Assembly (NCBI GenBank): GCA_023435725.1
Contig: JAEYRD010000112.1
Span: 62,001-126,000 of the forward strand
From: Pseudomonadota bacterium
GTDB lineage: Bacteria > Pseudomonadota > Alphaproteobacteria > Rhizobiales > Xanthobacteraceae
Reading direction: 5' to 3'
Length of the DNA stretch: 64,000 bases
The translations under genes and the position numbers were made by a program. Below the pieces are notes generated by a model that saw nothing but the letters and a program-made list of their open reading frames with translations, made no database searches and was not told where the DNA came from. Below are positions 44,550 to 54,660 of the stretch, piece after piece. Position 1 is the stretch's first letter. Every line of letters begins with the position of its first letter.

Positions 44550-46787
44550 CTACACCGCCAGTTGCCGTGACGCCGCGAGCCCGGCCAGCGCTTGTTCCAG
44601 CTTCTCGCGATCGAGCGGCTTGATCAAGAATCCATTCATGCCCGCCTCGAAGCACGCATAGCGATCCTCCACCAGCGTATTGGCGGTGAGCGCCAGGATC
44701 GGCGTGTGGTGGCCGCCCGCGGCCGCCTCATGCGCGCGGATGCGTTTTGTCGTCTCGATGCCGTCGAGCTGCGGCATCTGGATGTCCATCAGCACGAGAT
44801 CATAGGGGGTACCCGCGGATGAAGCGGCGAGCCAGGATTCCAGCGCGGTCTCGCCGTGGACGGCGATCACGACGCGATGTCCGAGCTTGCTCAGCAGCGA
44901 GCGCATCAAGAGCGCGTTGATCTCGTTGTCCTCTGCGACGAGGATTGAAAGACCTTTCGTCGGCGCTGCAGCGGCGGTGGATTCAACTGGCGGCTCCGGC
45001 GCCAGATCGGGCGAGGCGACCTCCGGCGTCAGCGCCAGGCGTGCGGCCAGCGAGGCAGCGCGCAACGGCTTCACCAGAAACCCGGTGAAATCCGCCGAAA
45101 TCTTCTCGTGGCGCGAGCCCGACGTCAGCAGCACCAGCCGCTGCGCCGCATGCGCGCGGGCGACTTCGCCCAGGCGGTCGACAACGGCAGGACCGAGCGC
45201 ACGGTCGATCAGCACCGCATGCCATGATCGCTCGGGCAGCAGCGCCTCCGCGACTGACGCGTCGGAGACCATGCAGGTCTGGCCGCCCCAGCGCTCCAGC
45301 CGCCGCGCGATCAGCGATGCCTCGATGCCGTCGGCAATCAGGAGGATCGACTTGCCGGCGAGATCGGGGCTCGGGAATGCCGACTGTCCTGCGCCGGATT
45401 GCGATGGCGCGAGCGGGACCGCGACCTCGAAGGTCGAGCCCTTGCCCGGCTCGCTCTCCAGTGTGATCCGGCCGCCCATGCGCTTGACGATGCGCTCGCT
45501 GATGGCAAGGCCGAGCCCGGTGCCGCCATAGGTGCGGGCAACGCGCTCGTCGGCCTGCTCGAACTCGCGGAAGATGCGCGATCGCGCTTCCGGCGCGATG
45601 CCGATGCCGGTGTCGCGGACCAGGAAGCTGATCTCGTTCGGCCAGATGCCGGGCTCGACGATCAACGCGACACCGCCGCTCGCGGTGAACTTGATGGCGT
45701 TGCCGGCGAGGTTGAGCAGCACCTGCCGCAGTCGCGCGGCGTCGCCGACGACTTCCAGCGGCAGGCGCTCGTCGACATAGGCGGCGATCTCGAGCTTCTT
45801 CGCCTGCGCGCGGGGCGCGAGCAGCTCGGTGATCTCCTCGATCAGGGTGGAGAGCGCAAAAGAACGCAGTTCGAGGTCGAGCTTGCCGGCCTCGATCTTG
45901 GAATAGTCGAGCAGCTCCTCGATCAGCGCCATGAGCGCTTCGCCGGAGGTTTTCACCGCCCTGGCGTAAGTTGTCTGCTCCGGCGTCAGCGCGGTGTCGA
46001 GCAGCAGCCCGCCCATGCCGATGATGCCGTTGAGCGGCGTGCGGATCTCGTGCGAGGCCATCGCGAGGAAGCGCGACTTGGCGCGGTTGGCGGCGTCGGC
46101 CTGATCACGCGCGTCCAACAGCGCATGTTCCGTCTCGGTGCGGTCGGTGACGTCGCGTCCCACGCTCTGCAATTCGGCGGGCTGGCCGGCATCGAGGCGG
46201 ACATAGCCTTCGCGCCAGGCGATCCAGCGCGCGCCGAGCGGTGTTGCGATCTTCTGGTCGTGGATGCGCGTGCCGCTGCCTTCGCGCGCGCTGTCGCCCT
46301 GCTCCAGCAGGTCGAAATCGAAGCGCGTGCCGATCAGCGCGCTGCGCGCCTGTCCCGCGAGGGCACAATAGGCGTCGTTGGCAAAGGTGATGCGGCCCTG
46401 ATGATCGCGCAGCACGATCAGGTCGCCCTGCTGTTCGAACAGGCTGCGGGCGCGTTCCTCGGCTTCCTTCAGCTCCCAATTGCGGTCGATCAGCGCCTCG
46501 TTGTGGGCGGCCAGCGTACGCAGCCGCTTGTTGACGAAGCGCAGCCGCATGCTCAGCGTCGCCAGGCCAAGGCAGGCGAGCGCGAACAGGAAGCTCGCGC
46601 CGATCGCGAATGCATTGGGATCGTAGCCGGAATTCTGGGACCGGCTGCCCGAGACGAAACCGTAGGCGGCGCCGAAGGTCGCCGAGAAGATCATGAAGGA
46701 GCGGATCGCGAAGGCGATCCTGGGATGGCGGCGCCTGAAGCGGCGCATGCGCACCTTGATCCGGAACGTCCGACCCATCGCCATCAA
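44550..46787 (-). CDS. hybrid sensor histidine kinase (PAS, two receivers)
   Basis: A 745-residue membrane kinase. Two helices lie at about 24-45 and 60-80, a coiled coil at 84-115, a PAS domain at about 110-220, HisKA with the phospho-His in FLAMASHEIRTPLNG (His 246), and HATPase with VRDTGIGIAPEA and TYGGTGLGLAIS. Two receiver-like parts follow. The first (about 480-595) keeps an Asp in AVLIDRALG but lacks the acidic pair, so it is probably degenerate. The second (about 615-740) is complete, with VAEDNEINALL, LVLMDIQMPQLDG and FLIKPLD. No Hpt domain or partner regulator is adjacent. Confidence 0.9.
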   Translation of the reverse strand: MMAMGRTFRIKVRMRRFRRRHPRIAFAIRSFMIFSATFGAAYGFVSGSRSQNSGYDPNAFAIGASFLFALACLGLATLSMRLRFVNKRLRTLAAHNEALIDRNWELKEAEERARSLFEQQGDLIVLRDHQGRITFANDAYCALAGQARSALIGTRFDFDLLEQGDSAREGSGTRIHDQKIATPLGARWIAWREGYVRLDAGQPAELQSVGRDVTDRTETEHALLDARDQADAANRAKSRFLAMASHEIRTPLNGIIGMGGLLLDTALTPEQTTYARAVKTSGEALMALIEELLDYSKIEAGKLDLELRSFALSTLIEEITELLAPRAQAKKLEIAAYVDERLPLEVVGDAARLRQVLLNLAGNAIKFTASGGVALIVEPGIWPNEISFLVRDTGIGIAPEARSRIFREFEQADERVARTYGGTGLGLAISERIVKRMGGRITLESEPGKGSTFEVAVPLAPSQSGAGQSAFPSPDLAGKSILLIADGIEASLIARRLERWGGQTCMVSDASVAEALLPERSWHAVLIDRALGPAVVDRLGEVARAHAAQRLVLLTSGSRHEKISADFTGFLVKPLRAASLAARLALTPEVASPDLAPEPPVESTAAAAPTKGLSILVAEDNEINALLMRSLLSKLGHRVVIAVHGETALESWLAASSAGTPYDLVLMDIQMPQLDGIETTKRIRAHEAAAGGHHTPILALTANTLVEDRYACFEAGMNGFLIKPLDREKLEQALAGLAASRQLAV

Positions 46788-47152
46788 CCCTGAACTCTTG
46801 TCCGAAACCCTGCCACCGCCGTGTGCGACGATGTCTTGCCGACCTTGCGAACAGCTTGAGGCTTTGGGGCGGCTTCCAAACAGGGTTGACGAGGCGTTAA
46901 GGCCTCAGAGCGAAGCTGCCTGGAGAGGGCGCTTCCCAGAGCGCATAGACGTCGCGGATTGTTGGAATCCGCAGATAGATGCATGCCATCCCCAACATGA
47001 GTGTGCAGTCACCGATCTTCGGCGAGCGCAAGAGAGAGGGGCCACCTTTCTAGGTAGTACCCAAGCGCATCAAGCTGCACGATATTCATGTGGTGGCCAG
47101 CAGCAACTCGACTGCGGTTTCGCTTCCCCAGCCGCGGTGTGATCCATCCGAG
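46788..47152. other. divergent gap with repeat copy
   Basis: Between the hybrid kinase and the PQ-loop gene. It holds one copy of a 51-bp repeat (46888-46938); promoters for both genes must lie here but no boxes can be fixed. Confidence 0.35.
46888..46938. repeat. short repeat, copy 1 (RPLQAASL-type)
   Basis: Matches the segment at 47529-47580 at most positions, sharing CTCAGAGCGA, GCCTGGAGAGGGCG and a GAGGCGTTAA-GGCCTC or GAGGCGTTAACGCCTC palindrome. Read on the minus strand it would encode KRPLQAASL-stop, the same C-terminal text as the gene ending at 47547, but here no gene precedes it. Confidence 0.75.
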
Positions 47153-47467
47153 ATGATCTTGCTCTCCATTCCGGTCCCCTGGGCGGCAGACTCAATGATC
47201 GCCTGGCTCTACATTATGACTAACGCGGCGCGCGTCTTCACCTATGTGCCGCAATTGATGGCGGTCTGGCGCAGCACAGACGGCGCACGCGACATCTCCC
47301 TGTTCACCTGGGGATCATGGGTCGTGGCCAACGCGACCGCCGTGGCCTACGGTACCTTCGTCATCTACGACCTGTTCTTCACGCTGATCGCGGTGCTCAA
47401 CCTGGTGTGCTGTGGGGCGGTGACCGTGGTGGGCGCGCAGCGTCGGAGAGTGTTCCGGCCTGGTTGA
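47153..47467 (+). CDS. PQ-loop (SemiSWEET-like) membrane protein
   Basis: A 104-residue protein with three hydrophobic helices and a PQ-loop signature (FTYVPQLMAVWRSTDG, about residues 30-45). This is the layout of SemiSWEET sugar transporters, which pair as dimers, but substrate is not predicted. The ATG at 47153 follows a leader open from 47090 that looks non-coding. The gene is framed by two copies of a repeat at 46888 and 47529. Confidence 0.8.
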   Translation: MILLSIPVPWAADSMIAWLYIMTNAARVFTYVPQLMAVWRSTDGARDISLFTWGSWVVANATAVAYGTFVIYDLFFTLIAVLNLVCCGAVTVVGAQRRRVFRPG

Positions 47468-47528
47468 AGTCGTTGCGCCGACAGGCATTGACAAACGGGT
47501 CATCGAGCAGCGCTTGCTGCGTCGCGCG

Positions 47529-47580
47529 GGATGAGGCGTTAACGCCTCAGAGCGAGGCGGCCTGGAGAGGGCGTTGGCCA
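47529..47580. repeat. short repeat, copy 2, overlapping a gene end
   Basis: Second copy of the repeat at 46888-46938. Its inner palindrome GAGGCGTTAACGCCTC lies just beyond the stop codon of the secreted protein, and the rest encodes that protein's last eight residues, RPLQAASL. Confidence 0.75.
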
Positions 47581-48014
47581 CCATGGGCGCCGACGATCAG
47601 CGCAGCCGCCTCGCGCTGCGAGAACGTTCTCGAGCGCACATAGATGCGGTAGTCGGCGGGACCGTCGGTGGAGAGATAGATCACTGGACTGCCGTCGACC
47701 GGCTGCGCGGCGATCGTAATGAGGCGTGTCGCCGGATTCGCCTGGCAGGATTCCGGCTCGGAGCCGAGACCATCGTCCACCACGGCGAAGTCCGCGGCGT
47801 CCGCGTCGTCGGTGATCTGGACCCGCACCGTGGCCCGTGCCGGATCCTCGGTGAAGGCGACATGCACGCCGGCGGTCCAGAACAGGGATGTCAACTCGAC
47901 GGAGGTTTCGCCCAGCGCGACGCAGGGATGCGAGACCGATCCGATCTCGCTGCGGGCGAACACCGCAGCTGCCAGCAGCGGAACCACCGAGGCCAGGATC
48001 TTGAAACGCAACAT
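47547..48014 (-). CDS. secreted protein of unknown function
   Basis: A 155-residue protein with an N-terminal signal (MLRFKILASVVPLLAAAVFA). Two Cys (CVALG and SCQAN) could form a disulphide in the periplasm. No domain is recognised. The C-terminal octapeptide RPLQAASL is encoded by an interspersed repeat, suggesting the original end was extended or replaced. It follows the ComM gene at 96 bp on the same strand. Confidence 0.7.
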   Translation of the reverse strand: MLRFKILASVVPLLAAAVFARSEIGSVSHPCVALGETSVELTSLFWTAGVHVAFTEDPARATVRVQITDDADAADFAVVDDGLGSEPESCQANPATRLITIAAQPVDGSPVIYLSTDGPADYRIYVRSRTFSQREAAALIVGAHGGQRPLQAASL

Positions 48015-48110
48015 GACACTCTACTCGCCAGGCCCCAGGAAACGTGTCGAGCCTTATGGTTTGCAGAGCGTAAAGGAAACTCGTTACCGCCGGGTTGATG
48101 GACGGCGCGG

Positions 48111-49649
<1,539 letters not shown>

Positions 49650-49888
49650 GCCCGACCACGCCTGCCCTCTCGTACAATCAAGGGTAGCAGAGCCCGGCCC
49701 TCTCTGCAAGAACAATACGGGAACATTCCCAGGGCCGCGCAAGCCCTGAGCACAAGCCCTAACCGATCGTAAACACGGTGCGGACACTACGCTTCGAATG
49801 CGAGCGGCTGTCATCAGCACATTCCAACGAATGTCCGCTACTCCTAGGGCTGCGGGATGGGCCGTGATCTAACAAGTGAACAATCGAA

Positions 49889-50134
49889 ATGCTTGCAAAT
49901 CGCCGGAGAAGCGAACGTCGGGTGTGCAGCCGGCTCGCGAAGATTCACTTTGGTGCGGGCTCGCTGCCGCGGGACTGCACGATCACGGATATCTCGGATG
50001 GCGGCGTGAAAGTGGTGGCGGAATTCCTGGAAGTGCCGCCGCAATTCACCATCATCTTCGCACCGGACTATTCCCGCCAGTGCCGCCTGCGCTGGCGCAT
50101 CGGCTGCGAATTCGGTGCTGAGTTCGTCGACTGA
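49889..50134 (+). CDS. small PilZ-domain protein
   Basis: An 81-residue protein consisting of one PilZ domain, the usual c-di-GMP receptor. It starts with the Arg motif NRRRSERR and continues with ITDISDGGVKVV, matching RxxxR and DxSxxG. It is therefore a plausible effector for the two cyclases near 12-14.8 kb, but that link is inference. It lies next to pilus genes. Confidence 0.85.
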   Translation: MLANRRRSERRVCSRLAKIHFGAGSLPRDCTITDISDGGVKVVAEFLEVPPQFTIIFAPDYSRQCRLRWRIGCEFGAEFVD

Positions 50135-50153
50135 GCCGAACAAGCGCGGGCCC

Positions 50154-50168
50154 TTAACGGGACTTTAG
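50154..50168 (+). promoter_or_regulatory. near-consensus CtrA box before tadD
   Basis: TTAACGGGACTTTAG matches TTAA-N7-TTAA at seven of eight fixed positions. It lies about 46 bp upstream of the tadD start. Pilus genes are CtrA targets in Caulobacter. One mismatch in an AT-poor genome makes it tentative. Confidence 0.35.
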
Positions 50169-50213
50169 CGTTAATGGGTAAGCATCGCTGATCAGTCGCC
50201 GAGTGATCAGAGC

Positions 50214-50987
50214 ATGCCCAAGCGTTTGTCCCTTGCCTCTCCTCCGGCGAGATACCTGTTTTCCGCGCTTTTGATCCTTGCCCTCGGTGGCTGTCAGACC
50301 ACGAGCCTGGAGGACGTCACCGGCGCCCTCGGTGGCAAGCCGGAAACCGCTGCCAAGGCCGAAAGCAAGCCCGACATGGACGCCTTGCGCGAGCGCTATC
50401 GCGCCAAGCCGAGTGATCCCAGTGGCGCGCTCGACTACGGCAAGGCGCTACGCGAGAGCGGCCAGCGCGCCCAGGCGGTCGCGGTGCTGGAGCAGGCCGT
50501 GCTCGCTCACCCCAGCAACAAGGCGCTGCTCGCCGGCTACGGCCGCGCGCTCGCCGACAATGGCAATTTCCAGCAAGCTTTCGATGTGCTCAGCCGCGCG
50601 CATACGCCGGAGGATCCGGACTGGCGCATCCTGTCGGCGCAGGGCGCGGCGCTCGATCAGCTCGGCCGTAACGAAGAGGCGCAGCAATATTATGCGACCG
50701 CGCTGAAGATCGTGCCCGACGAGCCGTCGGTGCTCTCCAATCTCGGCCTGTCCTACATGCTCCAGAACAATCTGCCGAGGGCTGAGGAAACGCTGCGCCG
50801 GGCGCATGCGCGCAATCCGGCCGATTCCCGTGTGCGTGCCAATCTGGCGCTCGTGCTCGGACTGGAAGGAAAGCAGGCCGAGGCCGAGGTCATCGTGAAG
50901 GCCGATCTGCCGCCGGATCAGGCCGCGGCAAAGGTCACGGCGCTGCGCCAGTTGCTGGCGAAGAAGCAGCAGCGGGCGGACAGGTAG
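50214..50987 (+). CDS. tadD: TPR lipoprotein TadD (Flp pilus assembly)
   Basis: A 257-residue outer-membrane lipoprotein with signal and lipobox LILALGGCQTTS (Cys near residue 25), followed by about five tetratricopeptide repeats (for example ALDYGKALRESGQRAQAVAVLEQA and LSNLGLSYMLQNN). It matches TadD, thought to help the secretin assemble. It is convergent with the cpaE gene rather than at the end of one operon. Confidence 0.88.
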   Translation: MPKRLSLASPPARYLFSALLILALGGCQTTSLEDVTGALGGKPETAAKAESKPDMDALRERYRAKPSDPSGALDYGKALRESGQRAQAVAVLEQAVLAHPSNKALLAGYGRALADNGNFQQAFDVLSRAHTPEDPDWRILSAQGAALDQLGRNEEAQQYYATALKIVPDEPSVLSNLGLSYMLQNNLPRAEETLRRAHARNPADSRVRANLALVLGLEGKQAEAEVIVKADLPPDQAAAKVTALRQLLAKKQQRADR

Positions 50988-51062
50988 CCCGCGCTCTGTT
51001 TGGTTTTGACGCGTTTTCCTGACGCGAACCCGGATCCGCTTCGCTCGAAAACGCTCTTGCGC

Positions 51063-52352
51063 CTACGATGCCTTGCGATGTGGGGCGGATCCGCGACCCG
51101 ACCTGCCCTTCAGCTTCTTCAGGAGCGGTCCGAGCAGCGAGCGCTTCGGCTTCTTCACCTCGCCGCGCCCGGCGAGACGGTTCGCCATGTTCTGGAACAG
51201 CTCGGTGGTGCGGTGGTTCTTGGAGACCTCCGCGATCATCTGGCCGTTATTGGCCGCGGTCGAGAACAGTTTCGAATCGAACGGGATCACCGCGATCGGC
51301 TGGCTCTCCATCGTCTTGGCGAACGCCTTGACCTGGATCTCCGCGCGCTTGTGCATACCGGCCTGGTTGATGCAGTACAGCGGCGGCCGGTCGTTCGGCC
51401 GCGCCGCCTTCAACACGCTCAGCATGTTCTTGGTGTTGCGCAAGTTCGCGAGATCGGGCTCGGCCACGATCACGATGTCGTCGGCGTTGACCAGCGCGCG
51501 CCGCGTCCAGCCCGACCATTGGTGGGGCACGTCGAGCACGATGCAGGGGGTGGTCATGCGCAGCGTGTCGAAGATCGCATCGAACGCCTCGGCGCCGAAA
51601 TCATAGACACGATCCAGCGTCGCGGGCGCCGCCAGCAGGCTGAGACGCTCGGTGCATTTGGCGAGCAGACGCTCCATCAGGGCCGTGTCGGGACGATCCT
51701 GCGACAGCACCGCGTTGGCGATGCCCTGCACCGGGTCCTGGTTGTAGTCGAGGCCGGCGGTGCCGAAGGCGAGGTCGAGGTCGATCACGACGGAATCGAG
51801 CGCGAGGTCGCGCGCGATCGTCCAGGCCACATTGTGCGCGACGGTGGATGCGCCGACGCCGCCCTTGGCGCCGACCACCGCGATGACGCGGCCGGTGATG
51901 ATGGCCTCGGATGCCGAGAACAGGCTGCAGATCGAGCGGACGACGTCGAGGGTTTCGATCGGTCCGACCACATAGTCGTTGACGCCGCGGCGCACCAACT
52001 CGCGATAGGGCGCCGTGTCGTTGGGATTGCCGATCACGACCACGCGGGTGCCCGGATCGCAGACACCTGCAAGGTCGTCGAGACCTTCGAGGATGTCGCG
52101 CGTGCCGTCGGATTCGATCACGATCACGTTCGGTGTCGGCATCGATTCATAGGCTTCGATCGCCGCGGCGAGGCCACCTTCCTTGGCGGTAAGGTGCGCC
52201 TTGGCAAGCCGGCGATCCTGCCCCGCCGCGGTCACCGCGTCGAGCGTCTGGTCGGTCTCGCAAAAGGCCTGCACCGAAATGCGAGGAACCGGCGCAATAT
52301 GTTGCTCGGGGTGCCGCGGATCGTCCGCTTCTTCGTCGTGAAGGCTTGTCAT
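51063..52352 (-). CDS. cpaE: CpaE-family pilus assembly ATPase
   Basis: A 429-residue protein with an N-terminal receiver-like domain (about 40-150, VIVIESDG and VVVIGNPND) and a ParA/MinD-type ATPase (about 160-400) with AVVGAKGGVGASTVAHN, VVIDLDLAFGTAG and CIVLDVPHQ. This is the CpaE/TadZ family, which places the Tad machine at the cell pole in Caulobacter. Start ATG 52352 overlaps the cpaD stop by four bases. It is the last gene of cpaBCDE here; cpaF is not next to it. Confidence 0.93.
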   Translation of the reverse strand: MTSLHDEEADDPRHPEQHIAPVPRISVQAFCETDQTLDAVTAAGQDRRLAKAHLTAKEGGLAAAIEAYESMPTPNVIVIESDGTRDILEGLDDLAGVCDPGTRVVVIGNPNDTAPYRELVRRGVNDYVVGPIETLDVVRSICSLFSASEAIITGRVIAVVGAKGGVGASTVAHNVAWTIARDLALDSVVIDLDLAFGTAGLDYNQDPVQGIANAVLSQDRPDTALMERLLAKCTERLSLLAAPATLDRVYDFGAEAFDAIFDTLRMTTPCIVLDVPHQWSGWTRRALVNADDIVIVAEPDLANLRNTKNMLSVLKAARPNDRPPLYCINQAGMHKRAEIQVKAFAKTMESQPIAVIPFDSKLFSTAANNGQMIAEVSKNHRTTELFQNMANRLAGRGEVKKPKRSLLGPLLKKLKGRSGRGSAPHRKAS

Positions 52353-53083
52353 TTGCCGGTGTCGCTGAGTTTGGCCTTCTCGGCCTCGGGATTGGCGGTC
52401 GCGATCGGCGTGCCCTTGCGGTAACGGTCGAAGGCGATGTCGCGCCGTGCGGTATAGGCAGGCGTCTCGGACCGCGGCTGCTCGAGATCGGCCGGGTTGT
52501 CGATCATCGCCGCGAGATTGCGCTGGCTGGCGCAGCCCAGATTGAAGTACGGCCGGTTCTCGTTGTAGTCGGGATTGAGGATGGACGGACCGACGTCTTC
52601 TGGCCACAGCCCGCAGGGGCCGGCAACCGCGGCGATCCTGGAATAGCTCAGGCGGATGGTGGGCAGCAGCCCGGGATCCTCGGGCCGATATGGGTGCTGG
52701 ACGATGGCGCGCGACGGCACGCCGCCGGATGCGAGCACGGATCGGATTTCCTGGTAGGTCGCCGCAGCAGCGCGCGAATTCGCGGTATCGATGGGTACGT
52801 CCACGACGACGGAGCCGGTGCCCTCGCGCACCCAGTCCCGGGCAATGCCTGCGACGTCCGAGTGCTGCGCCGCCGAGAGGCCGCCTCGGGCCTTGCCGAC
52901 GAAGATCACGATCGAGCGCTTGCCTTCCTGCACCGCGATCGGGTGGCGCTGGCGATAGTCGGTCGGCACCGTCTGGGTGACGATCTCGCCGGTGGTGTTG
53001 CAGGCGCCGAGCATGACGGACAGGCCCGTCAATGCCAGTGCGACTCTCAAGTTGCGACGTCGATCGGCCATCGTCTTCGTCAT
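52349..53083 (-). CDS. cpaD: CpaD-family pilus lipoprotein
   Basis: A 244-residue lipoprotein with lipobox LSVMLGACNTT (Cys about residue 28). The CpaD family motif region IVIFVGKARGGLSAAQ and the late GCASQRNLAAMIDNPADL are seen. It belongs to the outer-membrane part of the Flp/Tad pilus. The ATG at 53083 is chosen; an open extension to 53197 is unlike the family. It overlaps cpaE and follows cpaC by 46 bp. Confidence 0.92.
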   Translation of the reverse strand: MTKTMADRRRNLRVALALTGLSVMLGACNTTGEIVTQTVPTDYRQRHPIAVQEGKRSIVIFVGKARGGLSAAQHSDVAGIARDWVREGTGSVVVDVPIDTANSRAAAATYQEIRSVLASGGVPSRAIVQHPYRPEDPGLLPTIRLSYSRIAAVAGPCGLWPEDVGPSILNPDYNENRPYFNLGCASQRNLAAMIDNPADLEQPRSETPAYTARRDIAFDRYRKGTPIATANPEAEKAKLSDTGK

Positions 53084-53129
53084 CGCTTCATCCCCCCTCT
53101 TGCCCCGTTCCCCAAGCCGTCCGTCCGCC

Positions 53130-54650
53130 TCAGTCGATGATGAAGCCGAAATCACCGGGAGTGCCGTTGATCGGATCGACACGGCGCGTAATGCCATAGA
53201 GGCGGTTCATGCGACCGAGCAGCGCCGTCTGCGCATCGGAGGCCGGCGCGAAGCCGTCGTCGGGCCGCGACAATTCCTTCTGGGCAACCGCGCGCACCAC
53301 ATAGGGCGTCACGATCACCATCAGCTCGGTCTCGTTGTTGACGTAGTCCTGGCTGCGGAACAGCGCGCCGAGGATCGGCACCTGGTCGACGCCAGGCAGG
53401 CCGTTGATCGCCTGCTTGGTCTGTTGCTGGATCAGACCGGCCATCGCCATCGAGCCGCCCGAGGGAATTTCCAGCGTCGTCTCGGCGCGTCGGGTCTGGA
53501 CCGAAGGGATGGTGATCGAGTTGGTCGAGTTCGAGGACAGCGCCTGCGTTACGGTGATGGCGTTCTGGGCCGACAGCTCCGAGACCTCAGTCATCACGCG
53601 AAGGCTGATCCGGCCCTCACTGAGCACGACCGGCGTGAAGTTCAAGGAGATGCCGAACTTCTTGTAGGTGATCTGGGTGGTACAGACGTGGGTGACCGGA
53701 TCGCAGGAATAGCCGGCGGGGATAGGGAATTCGCCGCCTGCGATGAAAGTCGCGGATTCGCCCGAGATCGCCGTCAGGCTCGGCTCGGCCAGGGTGCGCA
53801 TCACGCCGGCGCTTTCCATCGCGCGCATCGTGGCGCTGACCGTGGCAACGCCCTTGGCGAGGCCGGCAACGCCGAGCCCGTTGTTGCTGACCAGCGGTCC
53901 ACCGCTGGCCGAGAACGGGTTGGAATTGTTGAAATTCACCACCGCGGTGCCGGCGTTCAGGCTGGCGCTGAGATCGACACCGAGCTGCTTGACGATGTCG
54001 CGGCGCACTTCGCCGACGACGACCTTGAGCATCACCTGGTCGCGGCCGCGCACGACGATGTTGTTGACGACCTTGTCGCTGCCGCCCACGAGCTTGGCGG
54101 CGACCTCGCCGGCCTGCTGGGCCTCGACCGGGCTCGACACCGAGCCTGTCAGCATCACGCTGTCGCCGACGCCTTCGATCTGCACGCCCGGCAGCGACTG
54201 GCGCAAGGCGGTGCGCATGCCGTTGAGGTCACGCTTCACTGCGATGTCGTAGGAGGCGACCTGCTGGCCGTCGGCGCTGAAGAACACGACGTTGGTCTGG
54301 CCGACCTGGCCGCCGATGATGTAGGCGCGCTGCGCCGAGCGGATCACCGCATTGGCGATCTTGGGATCGGCCACCAGCACGTCCTTGACCTCGCGCGGCA
54401 GGTCGATGACGACCGACTTGCCGATGCCGAGCGACAGGAAGCGCGTCCGGGGCGGCGCGATAGACGCGACCGACGTCACGCCGAGATCCGGCACCTGCAT
54501 CGGCGCCTGGTCGCCGACCGGCGCATCCTCCGCGGCGCTGACCAAACCGGGGGCTGCGAGCAGCCCCAGCATAAGCATCGCCCCCGTCCAGAACGAGCGT
54601 GCGCGCTTCCCCCGAATGCGCAAGCCCGTCCTATCTTCCCCGTAGTTCAT
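53130..54650 (-). CDS. cpaC: CpaC/RcpA secretin
   Basis: A 506-residue outer-membrane secretin of the Tad pilus. An N-terminal signal precedes a BON/N0-like part with VIDLPREVKDVLVADP, a periplasmic repeat and the secretin core, including VRRDIVKQLGVDLSA, GGEFPIPAGY and QTRRAETTLEIPSGGSMAMAGL (in parts). A CysCys pair (SCDPVTHVC) is typical of CpaC. It lies between cpaB and cpaD with short gaps. Confidence 0.94.
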   Translation of the reverse strand: MNYGEDRTGLRIRGKRARSFWTGAMLMLGLLAAPGLVSAAEDAPVGDQAPMQVPDLGVTSVASIAPPRTRFLSLGIGKSVVIDLPREVKDVLVADPKIANAVIRSAQRAYIIGGQVGQTNVVFFSADGQQVASYDIAVKRDLNGMRTALRQSLPGVQIEGVGDSVMLTGSVSSPVEAQQAGEVAAKLVGGSDKVVNNIVVRGRDQVMLKVVVGEVRRDIVKQLGVDLSASLNAGTAVVNFNNSNPFSASGGPLVSNNGLGVAGLAKGVATVSATMRAMESAGVMRTLAEPSLTAISGESATFIAGGEFPIPAGYSCDPVTHVCTTQITYKKFGISLNFTPVVLSEGRISLRVMTEVSELSAQNAITVTQALSSNSTNSITIPSVQTRRAETTLEIPSGGSMAMAGLIQQQTKQAINGLPGVDQVPILGALFRSQDYVNNETELMVIVTPYVVRAVAQKELSRPDDGFAPASDAQTALLGRMNRLYGITRRVDPINGTPGDFGFIID

Positions 54651-54660
54651 GGTATCCCCA

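Noticed and set aside
47315..47584. Small minus frame with ALSRPPRSEALTP text, similar to one at 46784-46984
   Set aside because: The similarity comes from the 51-bp repeat itself; neither frame shows other protein features.
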